NCBI GenBank assembly: GCA_024811115.1
Contig: JAKOGH010000261.1
Span: 124,001 to 188,000 of the forward strand
DNA length: 64,000 nt
Direction of reading: 5' to 3'
Source: Terana coerulea
Taxonomy: Eukaryota > Basidiomycota > Agaricomycetes > Polyporales > Phanerochaetaceae
Positions 44,795 through 56,800 of the stretch are shown piece by piece; position 1 is the stretch's first letter, and each line of letters begins with the position of its first letter. The notes under the pieces were generated by a model. The model did no database searches. It worked only from the letters and a program-made list of their open reading frames with translations, and was not told the origin of the DNA. The position numbers and the translations under genes are program-made.

Positions 44795-45886
44795 ATGCGA
44801 ATTGGCTATAGTGGAAGATATCTCGACAGGTTCCGACTCGGATTACTCCAAGTGAGCTGTGGTTTCTGTTCAGGCCTGATTCTTCCCTCATCGTCTCTCA
44901 AACACAGCTCGGTATGATCGTCCATTCTTAGTAACCGTGCGGCATATACCCACATCCATACTTTAGTGGATCTCTTGGTTCCTTTCATCCAAGGGCAATG
45001 AATACTTCTGCGAAGTGGAGGAGGAATATATCCTTGATCGGTTCAACTTGACTGGTCTCAATACAGAGGTGTCCAACTACGCACAGGCTCTCGACCTCAT
45101 TACGGACAACCTAGGTATTACGAACCGTCTACTCATCTTACAACTTCACTAATGATTTAAAGTAGATGATGATATTCAGGATGAGCTACGAGGTTCTCTT
45201 GACGTTCAAGCAAGACTACTATACGGCTTGATCCACGCCCGATGGATTGTTACGGCCCGAGGTCTCGCTAAGATGGCGCGTCCCCTTTCACTTCATTGTT
45301 CTGTTGGCTGCTTACCCCCGCCGCTATCTCTAGCTCGAAAAGTACAAACGGGCAGACTTCGGCCGCTGTCCACGCGTCCTCTGCCAGTCCCAACCCCTTC
45401 TGCCCGTGGGTCTCACCGACGTACCGTACGAGAAGTCCGTCAAGCTCTACTGTGGCCGCTGCGAAGACATCTACTCGCCCAAGTCTTCGCGGCATGGCTC
45501 TATTGACGGCGCATACTTCGGCACATCCTTCCCGCACCTGCTCTTCCTCGTCTACCCGAACCTCATCCCGCCAAAGTCGGGACCCGTCGAGATCGGCCCG
45601 CGTGGGCAGACGGAGGCGGAGCGGCGGGCTGCGCGCAGGCGCGAAGAGCCCGAGCTGCCCGCCGAGGGCCTCGGCGAGGGCACTAGCACCGCAGCGGTGG
45701 CGCTCAAGGCGGAGCGGTACCGCCCCAAGATATTCGGGTTTCAGGTACACGAAGTTGCGAAGCTGCAGCGGTGGCAGGAGGCAGTACGAGATAGGTCGGT
45801 AACTTCTTACGCTTCTCTCGATTCGTTAGATTGACATGTCCTTACTGGCAAGACAAATCACTCGGCTGGAGGAATCCTATGTTTAG
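44795..45886 (+). CDS. Casein kinase 2 regulatory (beta) subunit
   Basis: The beta subunit dimerises and docks two catalytic subunits of CK2 in nucleus and cytosol. Blocks: [55 protein letters not shown]. The zinc ribbon is [12 protein letters not shown] and later [16 protein letters not shown], giving the four Cys ligands. Then [20 protein letters not shown] and [18 protein letters not shown] last intron (AG/GTCGGT...GGCAAG) joins RDR to [10 protein letters not shown] and TAG at 45884-45886. The N-terminus is unresolved. The acidic [13 protein letters not shown] typical of the family begins at a GTG (44811) and is out of phase with the next exon. The ATG at 44795 is in phase but gives a non-acidic peptide. 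Confidence 0.88.
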
Positions 45887-46213
45887 TTTCATTCACTACT
45901 CGGCGTTCAAGGGTCACTTGCGTAATGTTGTACGTTCGGTGGATCACTTTCCCGTAATTCATGAAATTGTATCACTCCAAAGAAAAGAGAGGTCGCTACA
46001 TCATCTGGCACCTATTCACCATACACTACTATCGAAACATTAGCAAGGATACATGTAGACAGCCAGGTCGTGATCATTAAGGGTCGTAAAATGAGTAGAG
46101 GAGAGGAGTAGAGAAGACTGAGGATCCTTGTGAGATTCGAAGGAAAAGTCAGATACAGATGATAACTTAGATGAATGAGTTCATGAAGATGCTAGTCCGA
46201 ATTGTGTTGAACT
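45887..46213. other. Convergent 3' intergenic region
   Basis: This lies between CK2 beta and the arrestin-like gene, which converge. Nothing beyond short noise frames was found. It probably holds both 3' UTRs. Confidence 0.5.
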
Positions 46214-49200
46214 TCAACCCTGGTATTTCTTGATCAACTCGCGTAGCCTGGCTTGTCCGAATGCCAGCTCTTTCTTCCCGGGTGACTTCGCCTCGGGCGT
46301 GGCAGGCTTCACCTCAGCAGCCTCGCTCAGCGCGGGCAACGTCGTCGCCAAGGACACCGCCGGCGTGGTCTTAAGCTTCTGCGCGGGCCGCGCCAAAGAC
46401 TCTGTGGAGGACAGCATCGGCGTCGCTAACGAGGAAGAAACCATCGCTGGTACCGACGTCGACTTCACCATCTTCGCGCGCCGCTCGCTCAGATTTGCAA
46501 CACCAATCGTCGGCGGCGCCTTGGAAGCAGCCGCGTTGCCCTTGGGCTTCTGTGCCGCTGGTGAGGACGACTGTGACAACGGCGATGGCGAAGACTGCCA
46601 TTTCCCCAGCTGCGCCAGCTTCTTTGGCGGCGGCGGAGAAACAGCCTTGGCCGGAGGTGTAGGCGAGGGCTGCGCTGCTTGCGTGGCCCATATAGTAGCG
46701 ACAGAGGTAACCAGGCCGCCACGCCCGCCTCGCGCTGACCGAACGTCGTATTTGACCTCCGGGTCTGCAGGCGAGTGCTTAACCCACGACGGCAGTGGAG
46801 GGCCGGAGGGAGTCTTCTGGCCGTTCTTGCCCACTTCGCGAGGGCGGATGGGCATGAAGCCGCTAGACCTTGGATTTGGCTTCGCATCTACCGCATCCTC
46901 TGCTTGACGGGGTGTGCTTGGCTGTGAGGCAGGTTCTGGGGCGCTGTCTGCAACCGGCACTAAAGTAGGATCAACCACAGCCTCTGGAGAGACTTTCGGT
47001 AGGGCAGCGACCACTTGACGGGCATTTGAAGGCTCTGGTGGCGTAATCGGCGGGGTGGTGTCGACTTTGCGCGGACTGGAAGGTGGAGGCGTTGCAGGCT
47101 GAGGCGGCTCCTCAGGGTCAATGCTGCCCAACCATGCCGCCACCCTGCCACGGGCAGCCTTTCTTAACCGATGCTGCTCCTTCTCCTTCCCAGCTTCGAC
47201 TTTCTCCTTTTGCCCACTCTTCTTTTTCCTAACCTGCTTCTCGGAGCCAGGCACCTTCAACTCGGCGCTGCCTGAGCTGGCTGATATCGGAAGAGTCCTG
47301 CCGTTCTCCTGCGACCGCGGCCATCCCCTATCCGTCAAGCCAGAAGAATGGTTGTCATTCCCAAGCCTCAGAGTGCCTTCTTCAGCACCAAGACCCGGCA
47401 AGGAGAGGCTTGATATTGCAGAGTCGATCGCAGGGTCGATGGCCGCATCAGGTCGGGGAATGCTGATGGGCAGGACTGTTCGCACGTCGGGGCGTTTGTC
47501 ACCTTGTTCAACTTTCCGTGTACCCACCTCAGCGAGCAGGCGGGCTTCTAGTGCGTCAAGACCGCCGGCGCCCCCCAAGGCTGCGCGTGATGCTTTGGGC
47601 GACGTGAACGCCGCTAACGTAGGTGTGCGAGGTGCATCCAGGTCTTCATCCTCCGGTGCCAGAAAGGCATCTGCAAGTGACATATCCCTGGCTGGTGCTA
47701 AAGCGCTAGGCCCTTTCGTTGACGGCACAGGAGGTTTGGGGAGAGTCTTGTCACGGTCTAACACGAGGTCAGGGACCGATCCGGACATGTCATGGTTTGC
47801 TTTGTCTGTTTCAGCAGCGATGCGCTCCAGTGCTTCCACGCGGTCGCTCTTACTGAAGGTGAGGTGTGTTATGGGATCCACCGTGTAGGTCTGTTTCGGC
47901 GAAGGCATTGGGCGCGGCGAAGCTACGTCTGAGGACGGGGAGCCAAACGATACAATGGGAGAGGTTTGGTCCACTGACCACTCCTGGGTCAAGGACACCT
48001 GCTGCATAGGCGGCGTGATCGGTGGTTCGAGTAGGGGCTCGGCGGCTGGTGCCGCATATCGATGTGCAAGCGGAGAAACCGAACGGTTCCTGGACGACAT
48101 ACGCAGATGGTGTGTGATGCGAGACGCACGCTCTCCCTTCCCTTCCAGTCGTTCAGCAACTGGCAGAGATTCGGATGCAGATGGCAAGGGCATTAGCGAC
48201 TGTTGAGCGGCCGACGGCGGTAAGCCAGAGACAGCCGGATAGTATGGCTCAGATAGTACAGGCTCTGCGCTCGACGGTCTGGCAGGATATATATGCTGAG
48301 GAGCTGCTGCATTGGCCGTGTATGGCACGGGAGACGCTGGTGGATGTACAGCGTAGTGTCCTCCGAATGGGCCCATAGGTGGGGGAAGCCAGACAAGTCC
48401 TTGATTCACATAGGGCAGTATCGGAGGTGACATTGGTGGCACGGGGTAGCCATATGGTGAAGGTGTGGTAGGCTGCGGAGATGGTGAGGTGTGTCCTGGG
48501 TAATATGGCTCGTGAGGTTCGGGATAGGATGGAACATCTGGTGGATAAGGATCGTAGGGTAGCTCTGGTACAGCCGCAGGATGGAAAATCCTAACAGGTA
48601 GAATAAGATGTATGTCTTTGCTACGGAAACATAAAAGACAGTTTAATATACAGCAAATATCATGAGACGATTGCGTACCTTCCAAAGCCGAGGGAAAGCG
48701 TTATGCCCACTGTGCACCGCACCTCGAATAGCGCTTCGGAATCCCGGTGATTCTCCTCACCTCGTTCTCGTAGACCTCCTCTAAGACTTCTAGCTTTCAC
48801 GGGCACATCAAACACCAAATTCGCAACCCCTTCGACACCTGGCGGTATAACGAATTCTTGCCCACGGAATGATACCGAAGTCAGTGTATCAGACAGTTGC
48901 AGCGGAGGCTTCTGGTCATTTGGGAAACCGGGCAGCTGAAGATCCCGATTCAGAGTAACAGTGAGCCCAGAGTTCTACGCGTACATGCATGTTAGCGCAT
49001 GTTCTTCATGAAGAACACAGGACTCACCTTCTTCGTAGAATGATTCTTAACCATCAGTTCAACACACGCAGGCTGTCCAGCAACCAATATTCCGCCCATT
49101 ATTCTTCCTTGAATGAGTATCTTCCCGGCTTCTCCGACAATAGTACCCTGTGGATCGGGAAAGCCAGGTTCCGGCCTAAACATCTCCACGACGTCCACCA

Positions 49201-49880
49201 TCTTCTTGTCGGTCACGAGTCTACGCTCTCCTTTGTAGAGCACACCGACAGTAGCACGGACTTCGTATCGGACTTGAGCAATGCCCGAGCCGAAATTTAT
49301 TGAGGAGGGTGTAGTCTCCGGAAGAGGGAACCGGAAGAGGAACGTCGTGATGCCCTTTCGAGCGTGATAGTAATTCACAGGGAGAGCAGGCTCGTCAGGC
49401 ATCGGGAACGGGTGCACAGAATTTGACGGTGGAAGACCTGGTCCCTGAAAGACTCGCCGGCTGTGGAAGAAGATCTGGGTCGCAGAATGGTCTCTAGACG
49501 TAAGCTCTGCAAAAGTATGAGCGACCTTTAGAGTTGAAAAAGCACAGTATTGTACGAACCCTCGATTCCAATGAGCTCGACCATAACAATGCCCAGCGCA
49601 AGGCCCTTGTCTGTCTTGCACTCCATCTCCATCTTCCCTGAGACCGCTCCTCCCGCAACGAAGAGCGAGTCCACAAACTTCAAGGTCGTCTTCACCTTCG
49701 CATGATGCGCCGTCGCATTCATCGGCTCTGGCTTCGACGCCGAATCCATGACCATCTTCGCGTGCCCTGAGCTAGGGCCCGATCAGGGTATGTAGGGTAT
49801 GTTACGGCTCGTGGATGGATATTGGTGTAGGGAGCGTTGCATCAACTTCCGGCGTGATGACTAAGCGACCCTGGTTTATG
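46214..49880 (-). CDS. Arrestin-domain protein with long disordered C-terminal tail
   Basis: The N-terminal part has an alpha-arrestin fold signature. LFINQGRLVITPEVDATL opens it (exon at about 49870), then HHAKVKTTLKFVDSLFVAGG, AVSGKMEMECKTDKGLALGI and VMVELIGIEG. ELTSRDHSATQIFFHSRRVF, ITTFLFRFPLPE and AQVRYEVRATVGVLYKGERR follow, then the second lobe with PACVELMVKNHSTKK and SVSFRGQEFVIPPGVEGV. From about 48590 to the stop a single large exon encodes some 790 residues rich in Pro, Ser, Ala and Lys without a domain. It ends in a charged helix, FGQARLRELIKKYQG. Alpha-arrestins are adaptors for Rsp5-type ubiquitin ligases in transporter endocytosis. I see PPxY-like Pro/Tyr segments near the tail start but no confirmed PPxY. 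The first exon is not found. Confidence 0.7.
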
Positions 49881-50334
49881 AACAGACTATGCAACAGATG
49901 AGAGCAAATGGTGGTTAGCATAACACAGAGAAAGCGGAATCAGTGGGCAGAGTGGTGCAACATGGCGGTAGAGAACAAAGACGATGAACGCATGGCAGTC
50001 GGCAGAGCATGGGCGCCTACGCTGATTGGACTTCTCGGCGAAGGTGCCGCTTTGGCTTACGAGCTTAAAAAATAGACACAGGCAAGGGCATACGCGGGCA
50101 GTACTACTGCTACTAATGTGCAGGTATACAGCTGTGTAGGTGCTAAAAGTTTGTATGCACCGTAACATGCATAATCGAACATGTGTAGACTACAAGTGTT
50201 ACAACAACATCGGGAATGGAGCAAACAGCACTATCATACAGGTATGCACCCAGAAGACCAATAAGTTAAAACATAAAAAATAGACAGAGACACAACCCAC
50301 ATAATAAACCTCACGCTGGCGGAATAGCCCGTAT
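49881..50334. other. Upstream part of the arrestin-like gene and 3' end of the TPR gene
   Basis: The missing first exon and promoter of the arrestin-like gene should be here, on the minus strand. No start could be connected in frame. No other gene was seen. Confidence 0.35.
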
Positions 50335-51642
50335 CTACGTGACTTTCTTTATCACGTAACGTTCCCAACTTGGATAGGAGAACGTCTCGAGACGCGTCGG
50401 TAGCGACGCAGGAGGAAGCGGTATCGGGCGTTTGATTTTCTCGTTCGCTCCGATGAAAGGAGGGGGAAGTTCGATGGGGACGTCCACGGTGAGTGGGAGA
50501 GAGGAGATCTTCAGCTTGTAGTCGTCCATGAATGTTCTTATAAACGGTAGGGGCTCTTCTTCCTCCTTCACTGGACCGTGTATTCGGTCTCCGTTTGTCT
50601 TGACGTCTCGTTGCGGAGATGAGCCTGTGGCAGAGGACGCAGACTGTGATACAGTAGTCTTATTGGTGGCTTTCTTGGGAGCACGCTTCACGGGCAGAAG
50701 ATTCGCCAGCTCCACTGCTGCTTCTGAATTGGTGGGCTGCAACATGAGGACTGCTCGGAGATCTGTGTACAATATCAGTTCATGCATTCTATTTCTTTAT
50801 AAAAACAAGGCAGCACCTTTGACGGCATCATCAATCTTTCCTTGCGCTTTACGGGCCTGCGCCCGCCTCCAGTGACCCTTAACGCTTCGATGTTGCCGCA
50901 AGGCAGCATCACACGCTTGCTCTGCTTGGATCCAACTGTAAATACCATGAGGACAACCTGTTCCCTTGGTCTCAACATGCAAACGTACTCGTTGATCTTC
51001 AAATACGATGCGGCAAGATTCAGGTAATAATGTGGCATTTCAGGTTCAATTTGATGTGCCAGCTTATATCGGTCGATGGCAACGTCATGTTTTCCCTGCT
51101 TGAAAGCTGCATTGCCCTGGTATTGTGAAATATAATTATTAGGATTTTCCTCGAAAGCACGTAGCATACAATGAACCAACTGACCTGCTCCTTCTCTAAC
51201 TCCGCCCTAAGGTATCTCCATTCCATGAGCTCGCCAATGGTCATCTCCGGGTCGATAGAACTGTCTTCGTATTCTTCGGCCTCAAGACAGATCTGGTCCA
51301 GGCTGACATCCCATATATCTTCCTCCTCTTCGGTCTCCCAGCCATAAACACCCGTCCCTGAGGATTTGGGTAAGCATGAACATCTGAGACCATCCTGGAA
51401 TCTTCTGCCTTACCTCGGCCATCCCATTCGCGCTCTTTCCCGGACCGTACGTGACTGTTTTTCTCGGCGTCCCTCATGGTCTTCTCGCAAACTTCGCTCA
51501 GGTGATCAGTCGAGCATCCGCAATCACACCACTTCGAGGTGAGTTTGTCCCGCAAAGCCGTCCCATACCCTCGCACGTCGAACTCTGCAGCGATCTGCCA
51601 TAGAAGCTGAGAGATGCGCTCATAGCCGAGACGCACTTTCAT
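50335..51642 (-). CDS. TPR-repeat protein
   Basis: Start MKVRLGYERISQLLWQIAAE at 51642. The first part contains KWCDCGCSTDHLSEVCEKTM and an acidic stretch, TEEEEDIWDVSLDQICLEAE. Three TPR units follow: GNAAFKQGKHDVAIDRYKLA, MPHYYLNLAASYLKI with QAEQACDAALRQHRSVKGHW, and RAQARKAQGKIDDAVK joined to DLRAVLMLQPTNSEAAVELA. This is the arrangement of a single three-repeat TPR clamp, as in SGT, Tom70-like and Hsp70/Hsp90 co-chaperones. A disordered linker with KRAPKKATNKT and a C-terminal region ending YPSWERYVIKKVT close the protein. Clamp residues were not all checked, so a chaperone-binding role is an inference. An in-frame open stretch upstream of the ATG (KYKNVPAGSSEHDSQWR) may mean a longer N-terminus. 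Confidence 0.75.
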
Positions 51643-51709
51643 CCTCCACTGCGAATCATGCTCGCTGCTCCCGGCAGGAACATTCTTATATTTCGCGGCA
51701 CATGACTGC

Positions 51710-52255
51710 TCAAGTGCGCGGTAGCCCCTCTTTCAAGGGGCCAAGGTGAGGGGGCTTGGAGAAGGATGGGGTGGGCACAGCCTGGAGCGTCTCCAGGTGC
51801 GCTTTCAGCGCCGAGTAGTGCGGCAGGAGATGGACGGAGTGCAGCCCGCGCTTGTGGCAGACGTGGACGTCGTTCGAGGTGGCGAAATGCCGCAGGGCAG
51901 TGTACGACCACAGCACACTCTTCGTGGCGACGCGCTCGCCCGCCTGGCGCAGGTCCATGCCGATGGCGGCGCGGAAGAAGTCCCTGATCTCATCGCTGTT
52001 CGCGTTCGCGGCGACCCAGCCGGGGCCGCCAATGGTGATGCAGCGCATGACGAAGGTGGGCAAGTGCAGTAGGGCGATGCAGTAGAGGTGTGTCGAGAAC
52101 AGGCGTGCAATGTCTTGCTCGAACCGCAGAAGCAGGATGCGTGCGATCGTACGCTCAAGCTGGGCTACTGGGGAGAGCTCCTGGGATATCTTGCGGTCTG
52201 CATGTATGTTTGGGAGCTTTCCCTCCTTTGAAGAGGCTAGTGTAGGCATTGCCAT
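51710..52255 (-). CDS. Hypothetical protein, unrecognised
   Basis: The family is not recognised. The frame encodes 181 residues with good coding character: QLERTIARILLLRFEQDIAR, FVMRCITIGGPGWVAANANS, DFFRAAIGMDLRQAGERVAT, and SNDVHVCHKRGLHSVHLLPH. The start used is MAMPTLASSKEGKLPN. Another frame upstream begins MPAKYSHVKKRPSGPPRK at 52316 and may be the true N-terminus if a small intron or a one-base error intervenes. The protein is helical and has no signal peptide. It ends 68 bases before the TPR gene on the same strand and is divergent from SDH3. Confidence 0.55.
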   Translation of the reverse strand: MAMPTLASSKEGKLPNIHADRKISQELSPVAQLERTIARILLLRFEQDIARLFSTHLYCIALLHLPTFVMRCITIGGPGWVAANANSDEIRDFFRAAIGMDLRQAGERVATKSVLWSYTALRHFATSNDVHVCHKRGLHSVHLLPHYSALKAHLETLQAVPTPSFSKPPHLGPLKEGLPRT

Positions 52256-52611
52256 TGCCAGACTTCCGTGGTGGACCAGAGGGACGCTTCTTCACATGGG
52301 AGTACTTGGCTGGCATGGTTAAGTGAATGCGATAAGGTCTAGCAAATATGACCGGGGTGGTAGGATGACACACTAGGGACTTCAGCAGGGGCAGACCGTT
52401 CGCATATTTAAGACTGCTGGTTGAGGCGATGGTAGTAGTACAAGGAAAGCGGTGAGGACGGAATTACGGATTCATTTCGGAGGGCGGAAATGTGCTTCGC
52501 TCGATTTGGACTTGTCAAACCTAAATAATCCACAAACCCCGTGACGTCCCAGGTGAATCTCTTCCGCTTGCCGCGTTCCTACCGCCGGTATCTTCCACAT
52601 CCTCGACCACC
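52256..52611. promoter_or_regulatory. Divergent promoter region upstream of SDH3
   Basis: This spacer is shared by the unknown minus-strand gene and SDH3. If the upstream start at 52316 is used, only 295 bases remain. CT-rich bases directly before the SDH3 ATG fit a fungal leader. Confidence 0.4.
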
Positions 52612-53379
52612 ATGATCTCCTCTCGCGCAGTCGGCTTGGGCCCAGCATTCAGACAGGCTGTTGTTGCCTCTAGGTCAAGTAAGTTCTCAGCTACTTGCCC
52701 GCAACGCTTGTTTACCTGATATTACCGGTAGCCCGCAACCTTGGCCTTCCGGGGCGTGATTGCCAAACGGTACGGTGCACTCTCCCTACGTGCAACATTA
52801 AGCTGACTGTCGGCTTTTTACCATCAATAGATCTGTTCAAACACAGTCCCTTCCCCCCACCGCTGCCGACAAGATCCTGAACGAGCAGCGTCTCCGTCGC
52901 CCCAACAGCCCTCACTTCACCATTTACCAACCTCAGCTTACATGGCTTGGTTCTATCGCTAATCGCATAACGGGTGCAGGCCTCAGTGTCCGTGAGTCGA
53001 AACCGGCCGTGCACACAACAGTCGAACCTCACTAACGCCGACTGCGACTCAGTGCTTTACGGATACATGATTGGCTACCTCGCCTCGCCTGAGCTGTTCG
53101 CTTCTGCAAACGTCGTCGACCTCATCGCTGGTATGCCGGATGCTATCAAGTATGCTGGAAAGGTTATTCTTGCTGCGCCTTTTGCGTTCCATGGATTGAA
53201 CGGCATCCGGCACTTGGGATGGGACTTGACCAAATGCGAGTACAATCATGCACCTCTTTCTCTCTGTACGACTTACCAATAAATCACTTGCAGTCATTAC
53301 CCTGAAAGGCGCGTACAGGTCGGGTTACGCTGTTCTTGGCGCGACGGCTGTCAGCACGGTTGCACTTGTGCTCATGTAG
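52612..53379 (+). CDS. SDH3: Succinate dehydrogenase cytochrome b subunit
   Basis: This membrane subunit of complex II anchors the catalytic dimer in the inner membrane and takes part in heme b and ubiquinone binding. The N-terminus, [20 protein letters not shown], is a mitochondrial presequence. After an intron comes [20 protein letters not shown] then [20 protein letters not shown], the SDH-C signature HFxIYxPQ-LTW-SxxxRxTG. Three membrane helices follow, with [40 protein letters not shown] and [17 protein letters not shown]. The heme-ligand His lies in [10 protein letters not shown]. The stop is TAG at 53377-53379. Four introns fit well. Confidence 0.93.
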
Positions 53380-53871
53380 ATGAAGACGCCGAATGCATAT
53401 GGTATTCTAAGCTATTCAGCAAATCTCTGTACCGCTGCACAGGAAGATAATGAATCACGCATATCGAATATTCAGGACACTGGCCATTGTCGGTGCATTC
53501 GAGCCTATCAGCCTGGCCTGTGAGTATTCGTATTATACGTAGTGCCGGACTAGGCTCTACATTCTTCGAAAGGAATGCGGACTTTGCTTCTGCACTGCCC
53601 CAACTGTTTGATTGTGTTCTTGTCCAGCTTTGAGAACTGGTGAGCATGAGGCACGAGGCGATGACGAAGCGCCCGTTTTCTCCCACTGCTCTGCTTACCC
53701 GCACTTGGCGGGGCGCCGAGTTACAAGGTTTCTGTCAACGCCCACCACGGGGCCCCTACGCGAAGATGATCGCCCTGCGTTGTGGCGCTCGTCAGGTACG
53801 AGATACATATATACAACGCCGTTCTGCCCATAGCCATCATTGATCGCCTTCCCCAGGTATCTCTCCGCAGG
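53380..53871. other. Intergenic region between SDH3 and the RS-repeat gene
   Basis: No gene is supported. It probably holds the SDH3 3' UTR and promoter and perhaps a 5' exon of the next gene: an in-frame upstream ATG (MALVRYEIHIYNAVL) exists at 53782, but an acceptor-like CCGCAG just before 53872 suggests splicing. Confidence 0.35.
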
Positions 53872-56800
53872 ATGGGTAACCGCATCTCTGTGTCCCAAGA
53901 CGAGCGGGATGAGGAGGAATTTCAGAGGCTGCGGCTGGCGGTGGAGATTGCTCAGCAACGCACCAGGGTCGACGGCGACGTTGAAAGTGGCTTGTACCCG
54001 CCCTGGCTTCCGCAGTACGGCAATGGTGCTGTGCCCCTGCCTGGGGCCTTTTCCTGACGCGCACGCTACCGTGCACTCAGGTGAGAGTATAACCGTCTGC
54101 ATTAGCTTTGTTTTATTCAATCTCGTTGTGGGTGACTTTGCTTCAGCGGCGCAAAGGCCAGCGTGGACAGCAGTGCCGCCTCAACAATCAGTGCCTCAGC
54201 CTCCCGTAGTGTTACCACCACCACCGAGTCAAGTACCTATCATCATCGCACCTCCCATAATCCCCAGCGCGGTCCCCGCTTGCTATGATCCCGCTACACC
54301 ACCTGTCATAGTAAGGGTAAACCGCAGCCCGTCACCTGATTATGTATCATCGCGGGGCCGCTCTCGCAGTCCTCGAAGACTATCATATTCACCACCAAGT
54401 TCTTGGGTCAGTCAAGATGCGTTGAGGTAGGGGCACAAGTGTATTTTACTAGTTCTCGCAGAGTGTCTTACATTGGTGAATGAGCAGGTCTCCCTCGCCG
54501 TCCGAAGTATCCACGACACAGCGCTCGCCCTATCGGCGTCGTCGAACCTCATTGGCACGTTCCCGCCGACACAGGTCTCCTTCTCTGTTCCACCCCGTTC
54601 AGCCGCACACCGCAGGCACGATGCCCATATGGTACGCACCACAATGTCTGTATCTCCCGCGTCGTTCTGAACAGCGTTTCCAGCTTTAGTGCGCGGGAGG
54701 AGCGCGGGCATGTTCCGGTGCATATCAGCACCGTTCCAGCTCCCCCCGTTATTATAGTGCCTAGCAGCAGGCAAAGCGTGGAGCGATCCCGCTCACGGTC
54801 ACCCATCGTGGTTTACCCCAGCTCTCGCAGACGATCTCCACCCACTGTTCACATTGCGCGAGAAAGAGGACGCTCTCGCTCGCCTCCCATCGTCATCGGC
54901 ACAAACTACTCTCGCACATCGATGTCGTGGTCGCCGATCCTGTGGGATGATGATGTGCCACGCAGGAGGCGGTCGCCGATTGTGGTGCACCGTTCGAGAT
55001 CGCCTACGCGCTCTCCCCTCGCCCGCGGCAGTTTACGAGAGATGTGAAAATAGGTCAAGGTCAAGGTCGCCATCCATCGTGATTTCAGCAGCCGTGGTAT
55101 CTCATGATAGTAGGCCGAGGTCACCGACCATCATTATTCAACAAACTCAGAGGCCACATCGGTCCAGTTCGCGCACTGTTCCGACTGTTGCATCTGTCCT
55201 TTCCGCGGCAAGTTCAAGGTCAAGATCCAGGTCAAGATCAAGGTCGCCAACGTTGTTGTCGCACCCTGAACCGCTGCCGATTATCATTCAAATACCTGCC
55301 TCTGCGGGGTTGCCTACTGTCGTGCCCCTGCCAGCAAGCCGCCGGTCTCGTTCTCCACGAAGGTCTATTTCTTCCCGCAGGTCACGCCGTTCACGTTCAC
55401 CTAGCATCCGCATTTTGGCGGGCCGATCGCGTTCACCGTCTATCTCCAGAGCGCCTGCAGCAATACACGTCGTTTCCGGGTCTCGATCGCGGTCACGGTC
55501 CCCCATCGTGGTGCACACTGGAACCAGATTGCGTAGGGTTCGTTCGTGGTCGCGATCACGGTCGCCAATCGTCATACGCGCCGCTTCCGAGTCTCGATCG
55601 CGGTCGCGGTCCCCCATCGTGGTGCACACTGGAACTAGGTGGCGTAGGAGTCGTTCGCGGTCGTGGTCGCCAATCATCGTACCCGATGCAATTGGAATGC
55701 CGAGGCGTCGGTGGCAATCGCCGTCATGGCCGTCAGACATTGTGTGCACGCATCGGTGTCGGTCGCGATCGCGGTCGCGGTCACCAATTGTTGTGCGCAC
55801 GCGAACCAGGTCCCCAGATGTCCGGCGTTGCCGTACCCCACCAATCGGCCGCCAACCTAGCGTTGAAGCCGATTCCGCAAAGTAAGTACACCCCTGTCTT
55901 CGTGTCATGCTGTGCTAATGTATGTGGATATTGAGATTGCTGTATGAGGCTGTCAAGGACCTCCACAAATTTACGCTCCGCACCAGGATGCAGTACGAAT
56001 ACAAAGAGCAGGCTACAAACGCTCGAGAGGACCGGATGATGCGGCTGCTTGAGGCAATGGAACAGCGTCTGGTCAAGCCTGCCGAACGACCAACGAGGCA
56101 GCCAACCACTGACTCTTTCGCAATCAGCGCTTATGATCGCAAAACGAAGGAAGCCGTTCCTCAAGACGACACTGCCAGCTTTGACGAGAAAAAGGACGCT
56201 TACGCTACGGACGTGAAGCTACAGGCGTACCCCAGCATGCCCTACGCCGCAGGCTTGGGGCTACCGTACATGGCCAAGGCGTCGCCCATCTCGCCGAAGT
56301 GGATGCCTGCGTGGGAGGTCTTCCCGCTGAAGGCGTTCAGAGGCTCGGACTTCACGTACCTGAAGATCAAAGCCGATTGGGACGACGAGGCGCTGCTGAC
56401 GGAGCTCGGACACACGTACGACCGTCTGCGTACGGTCTGGAGGAAGTGGCTATCTCTGCGAAGCGTCAGGTGCGTGGGTTAACGGTCACGTATCTCGGAC
56501 TTCACGCTAATAATTTATTAACCCATCTTAGCTCGATCACTATGGTGTTGGTACGCCTTGTCTCGCAAATTTGCTCGCGCACTGACTGACCGCGCACCTT
56601 AGGCGGACCACACCTATGTCTTTCCGCACAGAATCGGTCCTGCTGGCGTCTCACCGGCGAAGAACATGCGCCTGCGGTACCTGCTCAGCCACCCGCACAG
56701 TATGCGTGGCCGTCACGAATTCATGGAGGTGCTCACTGCGCGGACGGACCTCGGCATCGAGTTCGTGGAGCGCTTCCAGATGAGCCGTATTGCGACAGCG

